Positions 27,641 through 35,489 of a stretch of DNA of 64,000 nt are shown here, piece after piece. The notes under the pieces were generated by a model. That model did not search any database. It was given only the letters and a program-made list of their open reading frames with translations, and was not told the DNA's origin. Made by a program: the position numbers and the translations under genes. Numbering within the stretch: the stretch's first letter is position 1; every line of letters begins with the position of its first letter. This DNA comes from Streptomyces luomodiensis (GTDB lineage Bacteria > Actinomycetota > Actinomycetes > Streptomycetales > Streptomycetaceae): positions 4,898,001-4,962,000 of the forward strand of contig NZ_CP117522.1 in the NCBI RefSeq assembly GCF_031679605.1, in the 5' to 3' direction.

Positions 27641-27703
27641 CGAGGCACGGACGGCGTAGCCACGGAACGGCGCAACGACGAAACGGCGTAACGACGGAAC
27701 GAC

Positions 27704-27738
27704 CGAGGGCCCGGCACTCAAGAAGTGCCGGGCCCTCG
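27704..27738. terminator. Hairpin shared by lipoprotein A and tRNA-fMet
   Basis: Perfect 15-bp stem CGAGGGCCCGGCACT with a 5-base loop. It is 10 bases beyond the 3' end of the minus-strand tRNA and 64 bases after the plus-strand lipoprotein stop. Confidence 0.8.
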
Positions 27739-27747
27739 ATATCCAAG

Positions 27748-27821
27748 TAGCGGGGACAGGATTTGAACCTGCGACCTCTGGGTTATGAGCCCAGCGAGCT
27801 ACCGAGCTGCTCCACCCCGCG
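27748..27821 (-). tRNA. Initiator tRNA-fMet(CAT)
   Basis: 74 nt. The anticodon stem ends in three G-C pairs (GGG-CTCATAA-CCC) and the first acceptor position is an unpaired C opposite T, both hallmarks of initiator tRNA. The T-loop GGTTCAAATCC is present and CCA is not encoded. Confidence 0.95.
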
Positions 27822-28015
27822 TCGGTAGGTGTAACCGTACGTCATTCTCCCCGCTAAGGGAAATCCACCGTCTCCACACCGGTTACTTTGCAACGGCTCG
27901 GTCCCGTCCCCGCTGCGAACGGATCTTTCTCGCCGCTGCCACCGTCTGTCCTGCTCATGATGAACGGCAGCACCACTCACCAGCACAAACGACAACCACT
28001 CAACGGGGACCGACC

Positions 28016-28708
28016 ATGCGCGACCACACGACCCACACGACGACCGGCACCGCCCGCACCGCCCGTGCCCGGCGTACGCGCGCCGCCGCGGCACTCGCCT
28101 GCGCGACCGCCGTCGCCCTCCTGGCCACGGCGTGCAACGACGACGCCGCCCAGGACGCGGGCGGCAGCGAGTCGCCCGCCGCGACCCAGAAGCCGTCGGC
28201 CTCGGCGAGCAAAGGTGCGGACAAGGCAGACAAGACGGACAAGGCGGTCGACAGCGACACCGGCAAGACGCTCGCGCTCGGCGAGACCACCGCCCTCACC
28301 TACAAGCGCTCCAACAAGGCGGCCACCCTGGAGATCGCGACGAAGAGCGTCCAGAAGGGCTCACCGGCCGATCTGGCCGATCTGAACATGGACGCCGACG
28401 CGAAGGCGATGCAGCCGTACTACGTCACGATGTCCTTCAAGAACATCGGCGACCAGGCGCTCCACTACCCCTTCCTCAGCACCCCCATGGCCCTGCGCGA
28501 CAGCCAGGGCAACCCGGGGAAGGTCCTCATCACCTCGGGCGACGCGGTGCCGCAGTGCGAGGACGAGGACCCGGACGACTTCGCGGTGGGTGCGAGCACC
28601 ACCCTGTGCAAGATCGTCCTGCTGCCGAAGGGCCAGACCCCGTCCGTGGCGCTCTACAACGGCGACTTCGACAAGGAGCCGGTGTACTGGAAGGCCACGC
28701 AGAGCTGA
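28016..28708 (+). CDS. Lipoprotein, paralog B
   Basis: 230 residues from ATG 28016. The signal peptide ends in lipobox LLATAC (Cys at about 40). A Lys/Asp-rich linker (SKGADKADKTDKAVD) is followed by the same beta-rich domain as the protein at 27014, with matching QPYYVTMSFKNIG and CEDEDPDDFAVGA blocks. The pair probably arose by tandem duplication around the tRNA. Function unknown. Confidence 0.8.
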   Translation: MRDHTTHTTTGTARTARARRTRAAAALACATAVALLATACNDDAAQDAGGSESPAATQKPSASASKGADKADKTDKAVDSDTGKTLALGETTALTYKRSNKAATLEIATKSVQKGSPADLADLNMDADAKAMQPYYVTMSFKNIGDQALHYPFLSTPMALRDSQGNPGKVLITSGDAVPQCEDEDPDDFAVGASTTLCKIVLLPKGQTPSVALYNGDFDKEPVYWKATQS

Positions 28709-28714
28709 CCCCGA

Positions 28715-28751
28715 CCGGGGTGGCCGGCCGCCCACCGGCCGGCCACCCCGG
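28715..28751. terminator. Bidirectional hairpin
   Basis: Perfect 16-bp stem CCGGGGTGGCCGGCCG with a 5-base loop, just past lipoprotein B and before the convergent methyltransferase stop. Confidence 0.8.
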
Positions 28752-28791
28752 CACGAAGATCAGCGCATGCGACGAACACCGCATACCGCCG

Positions 28792-29376
28792 TCAGGCCCG
28801 GTAGACCAGCAGATACCGCCAGAACAGCAGCCGGCGCAGCGTCGAGCCGGGCAGCAGGCGGGCGGATTCGGCGCGGGTTTCGGCGTACGTCAGCGGCGGC
28901 GGCCAGACGAGCGGCACGTGGACGGACCCAGCGACGTGCCGACGCCTGCTCAGCAGCCGCTCCCCCTTCAGAAGGGTCCGCGCCGGTAAAGCACACAGGA
29001 AGTCGGTCGCCGTCCTGACCGGATAGAGCCCCAGCACCGCGAGCACCCCGCCCGGCGCGAGCGCCTTTCGCAACATCAGCACCGTGTCGAACGGCATGTG
29101 GTGAAGGCTGGCGTTGCACGAGATGAAGTCGTAGCGCCCCTCCGGCAACGCCGCCTCGCGTACATCGACCTGCCGGTATCGAGGGCCACCCCCGGCCGCG
29201 CGGGCCGCCTCGATCACACCCGCATCGGCGTCCACCCCCTCGACCTCCAGCCCCCGCTCCGCCAGCAACCGCGCGAACCGCCCCGTCCCACACCCCACGT
29301 CCAGCGCCACCAGCGCCCCGTCCGGCACCTGTTTCAGCAGCAGCGGATGGTAGTGATCGTTGAAGTTCACACCCAT
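28792..29376 (-). CDS. Class I SAM-dependent methyltransferase
   Basis: 194 residues from ATG 29376 (a GTG at 29385 is also in frame). The Rossmann fold shows motif I ALDVGCGTGRFARLLAERGL, motif II acidic VEGVDADAGVIEAARAAG, and motif IV FISCNASLHHM. The length fits UbiE/Methyltransf_11-type small-molecule methyltransferases. Substrate unknown. No operon partner; its promoter lies within the large intergenic region that follows. Confidence 0.88.
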   Translation of the reverse strand: MGVNFNDHYHPLLLKQVPDGALVALDVGCGTGRFARLLAERGLEVEGVDADAGVIEAARAAGGGPRYRQVDVREAALPEGRYDFISCNASLHHMPFDTVLMLRKALAPGGVLAVLGLYPVRTATDFLCALPARTLLKGERLLSRRRHVAGSVHVPLVWPPPLTYAETRAESARLLPGSTLRRLLFWRYLLVYRA

Positions 29377-29385
29377 GCGAACCAC

Positions 29386-30062
29386 CTACCCACCACCACT
29401 ACGCGACTGAACGGCCCACCTCGGCCACGTCAGCCGACTCGTGAACCACTCCACATCCCATCACTCTGCGGATATGCCTGCGGATATGCGCGTACCGGCG
29501 AGTAGCTCCATCAACATTCCACTATTCCAAGCGGGTTGGAGCTCGGAGGAAACCGCCGAAAAATCCCTCCCGAGAGGGAGAACGCGGGAGTCCACGAGCG
29601 GAATCCCTACCGTGAGGGATTTTTCTATCTGCGCAGACTGTTACCTAGTCACTGCTGAAAGCGGCTTTGGAAAGGTCTCACTCAGCATTGCCGGGCGCTC
29701 CCCAAGGGTGGCTCCCTCGGGGTCCCGGCACCTCATATGGCCTCGCCCTGTCCGGGCGGGGCCATCCTCTTGCCTGATCAGAGCCATCTTGCCTGATCAG
29801 AGGCATCCGTAAGGCGATCAGCGAGCCGTAGTCCCCGCTGCCCAATCCATGCCTTACCCCTGTGGAATATGCGGCGTGACGTTCTTCCCAAACCGGAGGG
29901 ATTCCCTCTGGCTGGGCTTTAGTTGGACCTCTGCCCCACGTCCGATACGCTCTGTCGTCAACTGGTCATCGAGGACCCTTAGCCGGGGTTTTCCCGCGCG
30001 GCCGGCCGACAAGTTGAGAGACCTTTCCATTTCACCACGTCGTCGCGGTCGAGTGCTTCCTG
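29386..30062. promoter_or_regulatory. Long intergenic region with palindromes and direct repeats
   Basis: 677 bases without a convincing gene. It has two related 16-bp palindromes (29564-29579 TCCCTCCCGAGAGGGA and 29604-29619 TCCCTACCGTGAGGGA), centred 40 bp apart, and a 13-bp one of reversed arrangement at 29896-29908 (GAGGGATTCCCTC). A GC-rich hairpin lies at about 29738-29764, and two tandem 19-bp direct repeats at 29768-29786 and 29787-29805 hold TGATCA. Base composition is less GC-rich than the neighbours. Confidence 0.6.
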
Positions 30063-30401
30063 GTGCTCGACCGCACGTTCGTCGACGCTTCCTCTGGAGA
30101 ACCGTTGTTCAGCGTCACGCCGCTCGATGCGGTCTTACTCATCTTCATGATCGCGCTGATAGCCGCTTGCTACGCGATTCGCCGACTGGAGAACAAGCCC
30201 GCCCGCGTCGCCACCGTCATCCTCGCGCTCGCCGCCCTGGTGGGTGCGCTGGTACCCGTCGTCAGGCTCCTCACCGAGGGAGCCGAACCCCTTTCCACAC
30301 CAGTCGTCGCCCCGTCCGTCCCCGACGAAGCCACACCCCCCGCGGCGCTCGCGCCGCCTTCCCTCCGGACTCCGGCGCGTACGGCCAGGGAGGGGATGTG
30401 A
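30063..30401 (+). CDS. Small two-helix membrane protein coupled to the Crp-like gene
   Basis: 112 residues if started at GTG 30063; a TTG at 30105 with GGAGAACC upstream is an alternative start. Two hydrophobic segments (about 22-38 and 47-68, AVLLIFMIALIAACYAIRRL and VATVILALAALVGALVPVV) are followed by a Pro/Thr/Ala-rich tail. The stop overlaps the GTG of the Crp-like gene (GTGA), so the two are translated together. Function unknown; a membrane sensor or anchor for the regulator is one possibility. Confidence 0.6.
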   Translation: MLDRTFVDASSGEPLFSVTPLDAVLLIFMIALIAACYAIRRLENKPARVATVILALAALVGALVPVVRLLTEGAEPLSTPVVAPSVPDEATPPAALAPPSLRTPARTAREGM

Positions 30402-31192
30402 CGAGCCCGCACTGGGGAGAAGCGGAGACCACCGTACGGTCGCCCGGCGCCGACACGATCCGGACCTACTTCGACCGGTACGCCTTGCCCAAGGAGACGA
30501 TCGCCGCCCTCGAGGACGCCTGCCACAGGCGGACCTACCCCCGCGGCAGCAGCTTCTTCTCCAGCGGCGGCCGTTACGTTCGCTTCATGGTCCGCGGGTG
30601 TGTCTCCGAGCACACTCCATCCGGCGAGACCCGGCTGTGGGGCAGCCACGCCGTCATCGGGGACCTGTACGTCGGCCGCCGGTTCATGAAGGGCGGCCGG
30701 CTGAAGCCGGCTCGTGGGCGCGGCAGGTTCCTGTCCGACACGGAGGCGATCGTCATCGGTACCGGAGCTCTGCACTCCATGGCGCTCCACGACCCCGCCG
30801 TGATGCGCGTGATCAACGCCGTCAACATGGAACGGAACGCGGTGCTGGAGGAGGTGTACGCGGTGAGCCGGAAGTCCCCGAGGGCCCGCGTGGCCATGCT
30901 CCTCGACTACCTCCTCGACGGCCGAGGGACGAAACGGTACAAAGTGGTCAGAAAGACGGAGGGCGACGGGAAGGTCATCGTCACCGGCTTTGACAGATCC
31001 CTGGCTATTGAGGGGCCTTCCCAGTCCCAGATCGCCGAGGCCCTGGCCCTCGGACGGGCCACCGTCGAGAAGGTCATCGCATCCCTGCGCAAGGAAGGCG
31101 TTCTCGCGACCCCGACGCCGGGCCTGCGCACCAACCGCTATTACGAGGTCGGGGACCGCGACAGGCTGAAGGAGATCGCCCTGGGGGCGTGA
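30398..31192 (+). CDS. Crp/Fnr-like transcriptional regulator
   Basis: 264 residues from GTG 30398 with AGGGAGGGG upstream. A cyclic-nucleotide-binding-like beta roll (about 25-135) starts YALPKETIAALEDACHRRTY, but the phosphate cassette (GELAL/RRAAT type) is not recognisable, so cAMP binding is doubtful. A dimerisation helix (about 140-165) and a winged HTH (about 205-255, SQSQIAEALALGRATVEKVI) follow. The target could be the palindromes 0.5-0.8 kb upstream; this is inference. It overlaps the membrane protein gene by four bases. Confidence 0.82.
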   Translation: MTSPHWGEAETTVRSPGADTIRTYFDRYALPKETIAALEDACHRRTYPRGSSFFSSGGRYVRFMVRGCVSEHTPSGETRLWGSHAVIGDLYVGRRFMKGGRLKPARGRGRFLSDTEAIVIGTGALHSMALHDPAVMRVINAVNMERNAVLEEVYAVSRKSPRARVAMLLDYLLDGRGTKRYKVVRKTEGDGKVIVTGFDRSLAIEGPSQSQIAEALALGRATVEKVIASLRKEGVLATPTPGLRTNRYYEVGDRDRLKEIALGA

Positions 31193-31225
31193 CTCCGGCA
31201 CCAGCCGCCCCGACATCGACACAGC

Positions 31226-31259
31226 GGGGCGCTCCCGGGCATCCGCCGGGGAGCGCCCC
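31226..31259 (+). terminator. Hairpin after Crp-like gene
   Basis: GGGGCGCTCCCGG pairs with CCGGGGAGCGCCCC with one bulge, 34 bases after the stop. Confidence 0.55.
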
Positions 31260-31485
31260 CGCGCTCCGCAAGCACTCCACAAGCACTCTACAGCGCTCTG
31301 CAGGCCAAGCCGTGCGCAGGCACCCAAAGCCTCGTAGACGGTCAGCGACCAACGGACCGATATCCGGTCCAACCGGGTGATACCGCTCGCGAACGGGTGA
31401 TTCAGGTGGTTTCCGTATGACCAGGTGGAAGGAAGAAAGAGGCATTCATGCGCGAACAAGACGCATGAGCCCCCAGGGAGGAAAC

Positions 31486-32082
31486 ATGCCGATACCCGCG
31501 AGCGCGCTCATGCGCGGCGGCACGGTACTGGTCACCGCCGCGGCGACCGTCGCCATGCTGGCCGCCCCTGCCCACACCACCGAAGCCGAAGCCCGGGACG
31601 GGGGGACACGCGGCGGCGGGGAGGCCGAGACCAGGCAGATCGCGTCCTCGGTCCTGGACGCGGACCAGAACGTCAAGTTCACCCTGACCGCCATCCGGTC
31701 CACCGCCGACCCGCTGAGGGCCTCCGTCCGCCTGAAGGCATTCGCCCGTCAACACGGCCGGCTCGTAGAGACGGACGAGGTGCGGGTCGGCCCGGTGGAC
31801 CGCTTCTTCTGGTTCCCGGTCACCGGAAAGGGGGCGATCTGCGAGTTCTCGACGGCGAGCACCAACCCCGCGCCCATCACCGTAAGCCTGCTGATCACCC
31901 CGGCGATCGGCTGCTCGCCGCCTGAGCACTTCGAGCTACAGGACGGGAAGTTCGAGGCCGACGGCCGCAGCGCACGGACCCCGCACGGCGGAGTGAGCAC
32001 CGGCGGTGGCGGCATGGCCGGACGGACCGCCGACACGACGGCAACAGACCGGACGACGATCACGGCGGGACCGGCGACCTGA
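31486..32082 (+). CDS. Secreted protein of unknown function
   Basis: 198 residues from ATG 31486 with AGGGAGG five bases upstream. A signal peptide (about 1-34, hydrophobic VLVTAAATVAMLAAPA) precedes a beta-rich domain (about 55-150) with two Cys that may pair, and a Gly/Thr-rich tail. No family is recognised. The frame upstream of 31486 has no start context. It is isolated, between the Crp-like gene and a convergent TetR gene. Confidence 0.65.
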   Translation: MPIPASALMRGGTVLVTAAATVAMLAAPAHTTEAEARDGGTRGGGEAETRQIASSVLDADQNVKFTLTAIRSTADPLRASVRLKAFARQHGRLVETDEVRVGPVDRFFWFPVTGKGAICEFSTASTNPAPITVSLLITPAIGCSPPEHFELQDGKFEADGRSARTPHGGVSTGGGGMAGRTADTTATDRTTITAGPAT

Positions 32083-32243
32083 CCGACGCCTGACCGCCCC
32101 CTGCCCGACCCCTGACCGGAGCGCGCGGCGGTGGCCGTCGAGCCCTCCGCCACCGGGTCACACCAGAGGCCCCTCCCACCCATGGCAGGGGCCTCCCCTC
32201 CGCTTCGTCTCCGCCACCGCCGCATCGCCGGCGCTGGTTTCGG

Positions 32244-32843
32244 TCACGCCCGCAATGCGTCGATCGCGGTGTCGATCGCGGCCAGGGCCGCGGTCCTGTC
32301 GAGACCCGCCCTCGATACGAGCGAGAGGCCCTGGACGATGTACAGCAGCAGCTGGGCTTGGGCCTCGGGGTGGGCGTTGTCGGTGACTTCTCCGGCGGCC
32401 TGTCCGCGGCGGAGTGCGTCGGTGACGATGTCGGTGAACCGACGATATGAGCGGGTGACGACTTCTGTGGCTTCGCTGTCGCGGGGTACGAGTTCGGCGG
32501 TGGTGTTGCCGACCAGGCAGCCGTGCGGTTCGCCCACGTCGGAGATCAGTTCGTCCAGGCGTGCCGGGTGGGTCAGGATCTCGCGAAGCGCCGGCAGCAG
32601 TGGAGAGGTGTCGAGTGCGGTGATCAGGTGCCGCTCGTACACATCCCAGTAGAGCCTGACGGCGTCGAGGTAGAAGCGGCGCTTGTCCCCGAACGTTCCG
32701 TAGAGGCTGCCGCGTTCGACGGCCAGCGCGTCGACCAGGTCTTGGATCGATGTCGCCCCGTATCCCCGGGACCAGAACAGCTCAAGTGCGCGGGCCAGCG
32801 TCTGGTCCTTGTCGAACTCGCGGGGGCGTCCGGTTCGTGCCAC
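32244..32843 (-). CDS. TetR-family regulator
   Basis: 199 residues from GTG 32843 (VARTGRPREFDKDQTLARAL). The HTH is at about 25-65 (TSIQDLVDALAVERGSLYGT). The C-terminal ligand domain is of the common AcrR-like type with a Cys at about 95-110 (GEPHGCLVGNTTAEL), typical of regulators of dehydrogenase genes. It is divergent from an SDR gene and shares with it a symmetric operator in the promoter spacer. Confidence 0.9.
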   Translation of the reverse strand: MARTGRPREFDKDQTLARALELFWSRGYGATSIQDLVDALAVERGSLYGTFGDKRRFYLDAVRLYWDVYERHLITALDTSPLLPALREILTHPARLDELISDVGEPHGCLVGNTTAELVPRDSEATEVVTRSYRRFTDIVTDALRRGQAAGEVTDNAHPEAQAQLLLYIVQGLSLVSRAGLDRTAALAAIDTAIDALRA

Positions 32844-32858
32844 GTGTCCGACGCTACA

Positions 32859-32884
32859 ACTTCTTGACACAGCGTTCAAGAAGT
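32859..32884. promoter_or_regulatory. Divergent promoters with a TetR operator in the spacer
   Basis: Perfect 9-bp arms ACTTCTTGA/TCAAGAAGT with an 8-base spacer. On the plus strand TTGACA (32864-32869), 17 bases and TAGCTT form a promoter for the SDR genes. On the minus strand TTGAAC, 17 bases and TAGCGT form one for the TetR gene. One bound dimer would block both. Confidence 0.65.
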
Positions 32885-32962
32885 CATAGCTTCCCTCACG
32901 TTACTTTTTGAACGGTCGCACAGAAGTCGACTGGACACTTGCCTGGCGCGAAGGGCGAAGCA

Positions 32963-33712
32963 ATGGAGTTTGCGGGAAAGACGGCACTCATCACCGGATC
33001 CGGCGCGATCGGCGGACTCGGGCACGCGACGGCCAAGGTTCTGGCCGCGGGGGGAGCCGACCTGATCATCACCGGCACCGATCCGGAGCGCGGTGCCCAG
33101 GTCGTGGATGACCTTCACGCGGTCGGTGGCGAGTCCACCGGGACGGTGCGTTTCGTCGCAGCGGATCTGGCCGACCCCGCGGCCGTGCAACAGCTGGCCG
33201 ATGACGCCGGAGCCGTGGACATATTGATCAACAATGCGAGTGTCGTCACATTCGGCCCGACCACCGAGCAGGACATCGCGAGCTACGACGCCGCCTTTGC
33301 GGTCAATGTGCGTGCGCCGTTCCTGCTCACCGCGCTGCTCGCGACCAAAATGGCCGCCAACGGCGGCGGCAGCATCGTCAACGTCAGCTCTACCGCGGCC
33401 GGCCTCGGCATGCCGGGAATGGCTGTTTACGGCGCCACCAAGGCGGCGATCGAATCGTTGACTCGCACCTGGGCGGCAGAGTTCGCCCCGTCGAATGTGC
33501 GGGTCAACGCCGTCGCTCCGGGCCCGATGCGCACCTCGAAGGTGGTCGCGGCGATGGGCCCGGACATGGGTGGTATGGGCCTGACCACCGCGCTCAAGCG
33601 CACCTCTGACCCGGCCGAAGTGGCACACGTGGTCGCCTTCCTCGCCAGCGACCGAGCCAGTTACATGACCGGGGCGATCGTGGCCGCTGACGGTGGCCGA
33701 ACCGCAATCTGA
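32963..33712 (+). CDS. Short-chain dehydrogenase/reductase (first)
   Basis: 249 residues from ATG 32963. It is a classical SDR: cofactor loop TGSGAIGGLGHATAK (an enlarged TGxxxGxG), NNAS (about 90-93), and catalytic Ser139 region with Tyr/Lys in YGATKAA, plus the C-terminal DGG. The Asp/Thr after strand 2 (ITGTDPERGAQ) leaves NAD versus NADP open. It reduces or oxidises an unknown alcohol or ketone. Controlled by the TetR operator just upstream. Confidence 0.9.
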   Translation: MEFAGKTALITGSGAIGGLGHATAKVLAAGGADLIITGTDPERGAQVVDDLHAVGGESTGTVRFVAADLADPAAVQQLADDAGAVDILINNASVVTFGPTTEQDIASYDAAFAVNVRAPFLLTALLATKMAANGGGSIVNVSSTAAGLGMPGMAVYGATKAAIESLTRTWAAEFAPSNVRVNAVAPGPMRTSKVVAAMGPDMGGMGLTTALKRTSDPAEVAHVVAFLASDRASYMTGAIVAADGGRTAI

Positions 33713-33745
33713 GGCAGGTCGGCTACCGGCCGAATAGTGCCCCGT

Positions 33746-33768
33746 GCTGACGGGCACCGCCCGTCAGC
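33746..33768 (+). terminator. Hairpin between the two SDR genes
   Basis: Perfect 10-bp stem GCTGACGGGC/GCCCGTCAGC with a 3-base loop. It could attenuate read-through into the second SDR gene. Confidence 0.5.
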
Positions 33769-33812
33769 GTTGTCGAACCACGCGCCTTGGCGCCAAGTGA
33801 GGAGCAAGAGTT

Positions 33813-34562
33813 ATGGGTCGCCTTGAGGGAAAGCACGCACTGATCACAGGGGGGACGAGCGGCATTGGGCTTGAGACGGCCCGTGAGTTCCTCGCCGAGG
33901 GAGCGTCTGTCGCGATCACCGGCCGCTCACAGGAAAGATTGGACGAGGCCGCCCGGCAATTGGAGGGCCCGCTGCTGACCATCGTCAGCGACGCCGGCGA
34001 CGTACCCGGCCAAGCGGCGCTCGCATCACGGCTACAGGCGGAATGGCCAAAGCTCGACATCCTGATGAGCAACGCCGCCGACACCACCCACCTCCCGATC
34101 GAGGAATGGACCGAGGAGGCATTCGACAGACTCCTCGCGACCAATCTCAAAGCGCCATTCTTCCTGATCAGAGATCTGTTGCCGCTCTTCTCGCAGCAAT
34201 CCTCGATCATTCTCGTCGGTTCGGTTTCCGCTTATATCGGACACGACAATGCGACGGTCTACGGTGCGGCCAAGGCGGGCCTGCTGTCCTACACTCGCGG
34301 ACTGACCCACGAGTTGAAGGATCGGGGCATCCGGGTCAACGGACTGAGCCCGGGACCGACTGTCACCAACGCGTTCAAGGCGCTTGGTTCCGAGCGCGAA
34401 GCCGCCATCCACGAGGAACTTCGGCGGACCGTGCCCCTCCATCGCCTAGGGACCACCACCGAGATGGCGAAGGCAGCTGTCTATCTCGCCTCGGACGAGT
34501 CCGCCTACACCGTCGGCACCGTGCTGCGCGTTGATGGCGGCATCGGGGAGCTTGCGTACTAG
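33813..34562 (+). CDS. Short-chain dehydrogenase/reductase (second)
   Basis: 249 residues from ATG 33813 with TGAGGAG about 8 bases upstream. The cofactor loop is TGGTSGIGLETAREF and the active-site Tyr/Lys is in YGAAKAG. The usual NNAG is replaced by SNAA. The end GTVLRVDGGIGELAY is normal for the family. ITGRSQERLDE after strand 2 favours NADPH. It lies 100 bases after the first SDR gene and is probably regulated with it. Substrate unknown. Confidence 0.9.
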   Translation: MGRLEGKHALITGGTSGIGLETAREFLAEGASVAITGRSQERLDEAARQLEGPLLTIVSDAGDVPGQAALASRLQAEWPKLDILMSNAADTTHLPIEEWTEEAFDRLLATNLKAPFFLIRDLLPLFSQQSSIILVGSVSAYIGHDNATVYGAAKAGLLSYTRGLTHELKDRGIRVNGLSPGPTVTNAFKALGSEREAAIHEELRRTVPLHRLGTTTEMAKAAVYLASDESAYTVGTVLRVDGGIGELAY

Positions 34563-34957
34563 GCCGCTGTGAGACGTAGGCGGCCACCTTCTGATTCGAT
34601 CAGTTCACCGTCGCCCAGAACCGCGATCTCGCGGACGCCGAACTGATCACCCAGCCGAGTTCTCGTTCACCACCGGCCTCGGACGCCACGATGAGCACAG
34701 CCCCTCGACGCGCGCCCTTGACCGCGCGGTGAGGGCGCCGGCGGTGCCCCACCGGGGCACAGGCTCGTTGCTGCCCTCGGGCCCGTCGAGACGGATCACG
34801 GCGTGGGCGCAACGATCTTGTCTTCACCTGAATCTCCGGCATACCCGCGCCTCCCTGCTCCACGGGCAGGGAGGCGACGCCCGCATGATCAGGGACGGAG
34901 CCCGGGGAGCGGTCTGACCGAGCCGCGCGGCGGTTGCCGTCACCGTTGCTGTCGTCC
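34563..34957. pseudogene. Non-coding stretch with possible integrase remnant
   Basis: 395 bases. A plus-strand frame at about 34729-34917 ends with LNLRHTRASLLHGQGGDARM, resembling the catalytic LRHTxASLL.AxGVDARxI segment of tyrosine recombinases, then stops 40 bases before the left 92-bp repeat. The rest has no recognisable gene. A decayed integrase next to its attachment site is the likely origin, but only this short segment supports it. Confidence 0.35.
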
Positions 34958-35049
34958 CATACGCCAGAGGCCCCTTCCGATGATCGGAAGGGGCCTCTGA
35001 GCTGCTGCGCGCTCGGCAGGATTCGAACCTGCAACCTCTTGATCCGTAG
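34958..35049. repeat. Left 92-bp direct repeat (attachment-site copy)
   Basis: Identical over 92 bases to 42652-42743. It holds the 3' half of tRNA-Arg(ACG), up to the anticodon, plus the tRNA terminator. Identity ends exactly inside the anticodon loop (after GATCCGTAG). This is the classic product of tRNA-targeted integration. Confidence 0.9.
34966..34998 (-). terminator. Duplicate of tRNA-Arg terminator
   Basis: Perfect 15-bp stem AGAGGCCCCTTCCGA with a 3-base loop, inside the left repeat. In this copy it has no intact tRNA to terminate. Confidence 0.8.
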
Positions 35050-35489
35050 GTTCGGGCAGGGGCCTGGTACGGGTCTCGGTGGCGGTCCGGCCTGGTGTCC
35101 CGGGGAGGCCACTGACGGGCGCCATGTGCCGTCGTTGCCGTCACAGTTGCCGTCAGCGACTCAAGCATCAACAAGCAAGCTGGTCCTCAGCAACCCGGTA
35201 AGGCACGGCGCCTCGCCACCGTTCCAATCTCCGCCCCGTTCTGGCCCGAACAGTCGCCCCCCGACCACACTCCCGACCAACAGGGGGGCCTTCAGAGGCT
35301 CTAAGACTCTCACTCTGGCACCGCCCCCGAAGAACAGACCTCAACATCGTTGCTTGCCGAGCACAATAAGAGTGACTGCCCCTCGTGTGCCCACGATGTT
35401 GGCAGGAGACCATGTGGGCTGCAGTCTCGGGACACCTGGACGACCCACCGACTTGGTGACAATGACCCGTCACCAGCAGACCGAGCGAG
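35050..35489. other. Non-coding left end of the island
   Basis: 440 bases between the left repeat and the first cargo gene. It contains several short GTTGCCGTCA-like direct repeats at about 35121-35156, of the kind that flank attachment sites as recombinase arm sites. No gene seen. Confidence 0.4.

Noticed and set aside
29849..30397. N-terminal extension of the Crp-like frame
   Set aside because: The extension overlaps the membrane protein gene in another frame and has no Crp-like sequence; GTG 30398 with a good ribosome binding site is the better start.
34958..35049. Second functional tRNA-Arg gene
   Set aside because: Only the 3' half is present; the 5' half is replaced by unrelated sequence after the anticodon loop.
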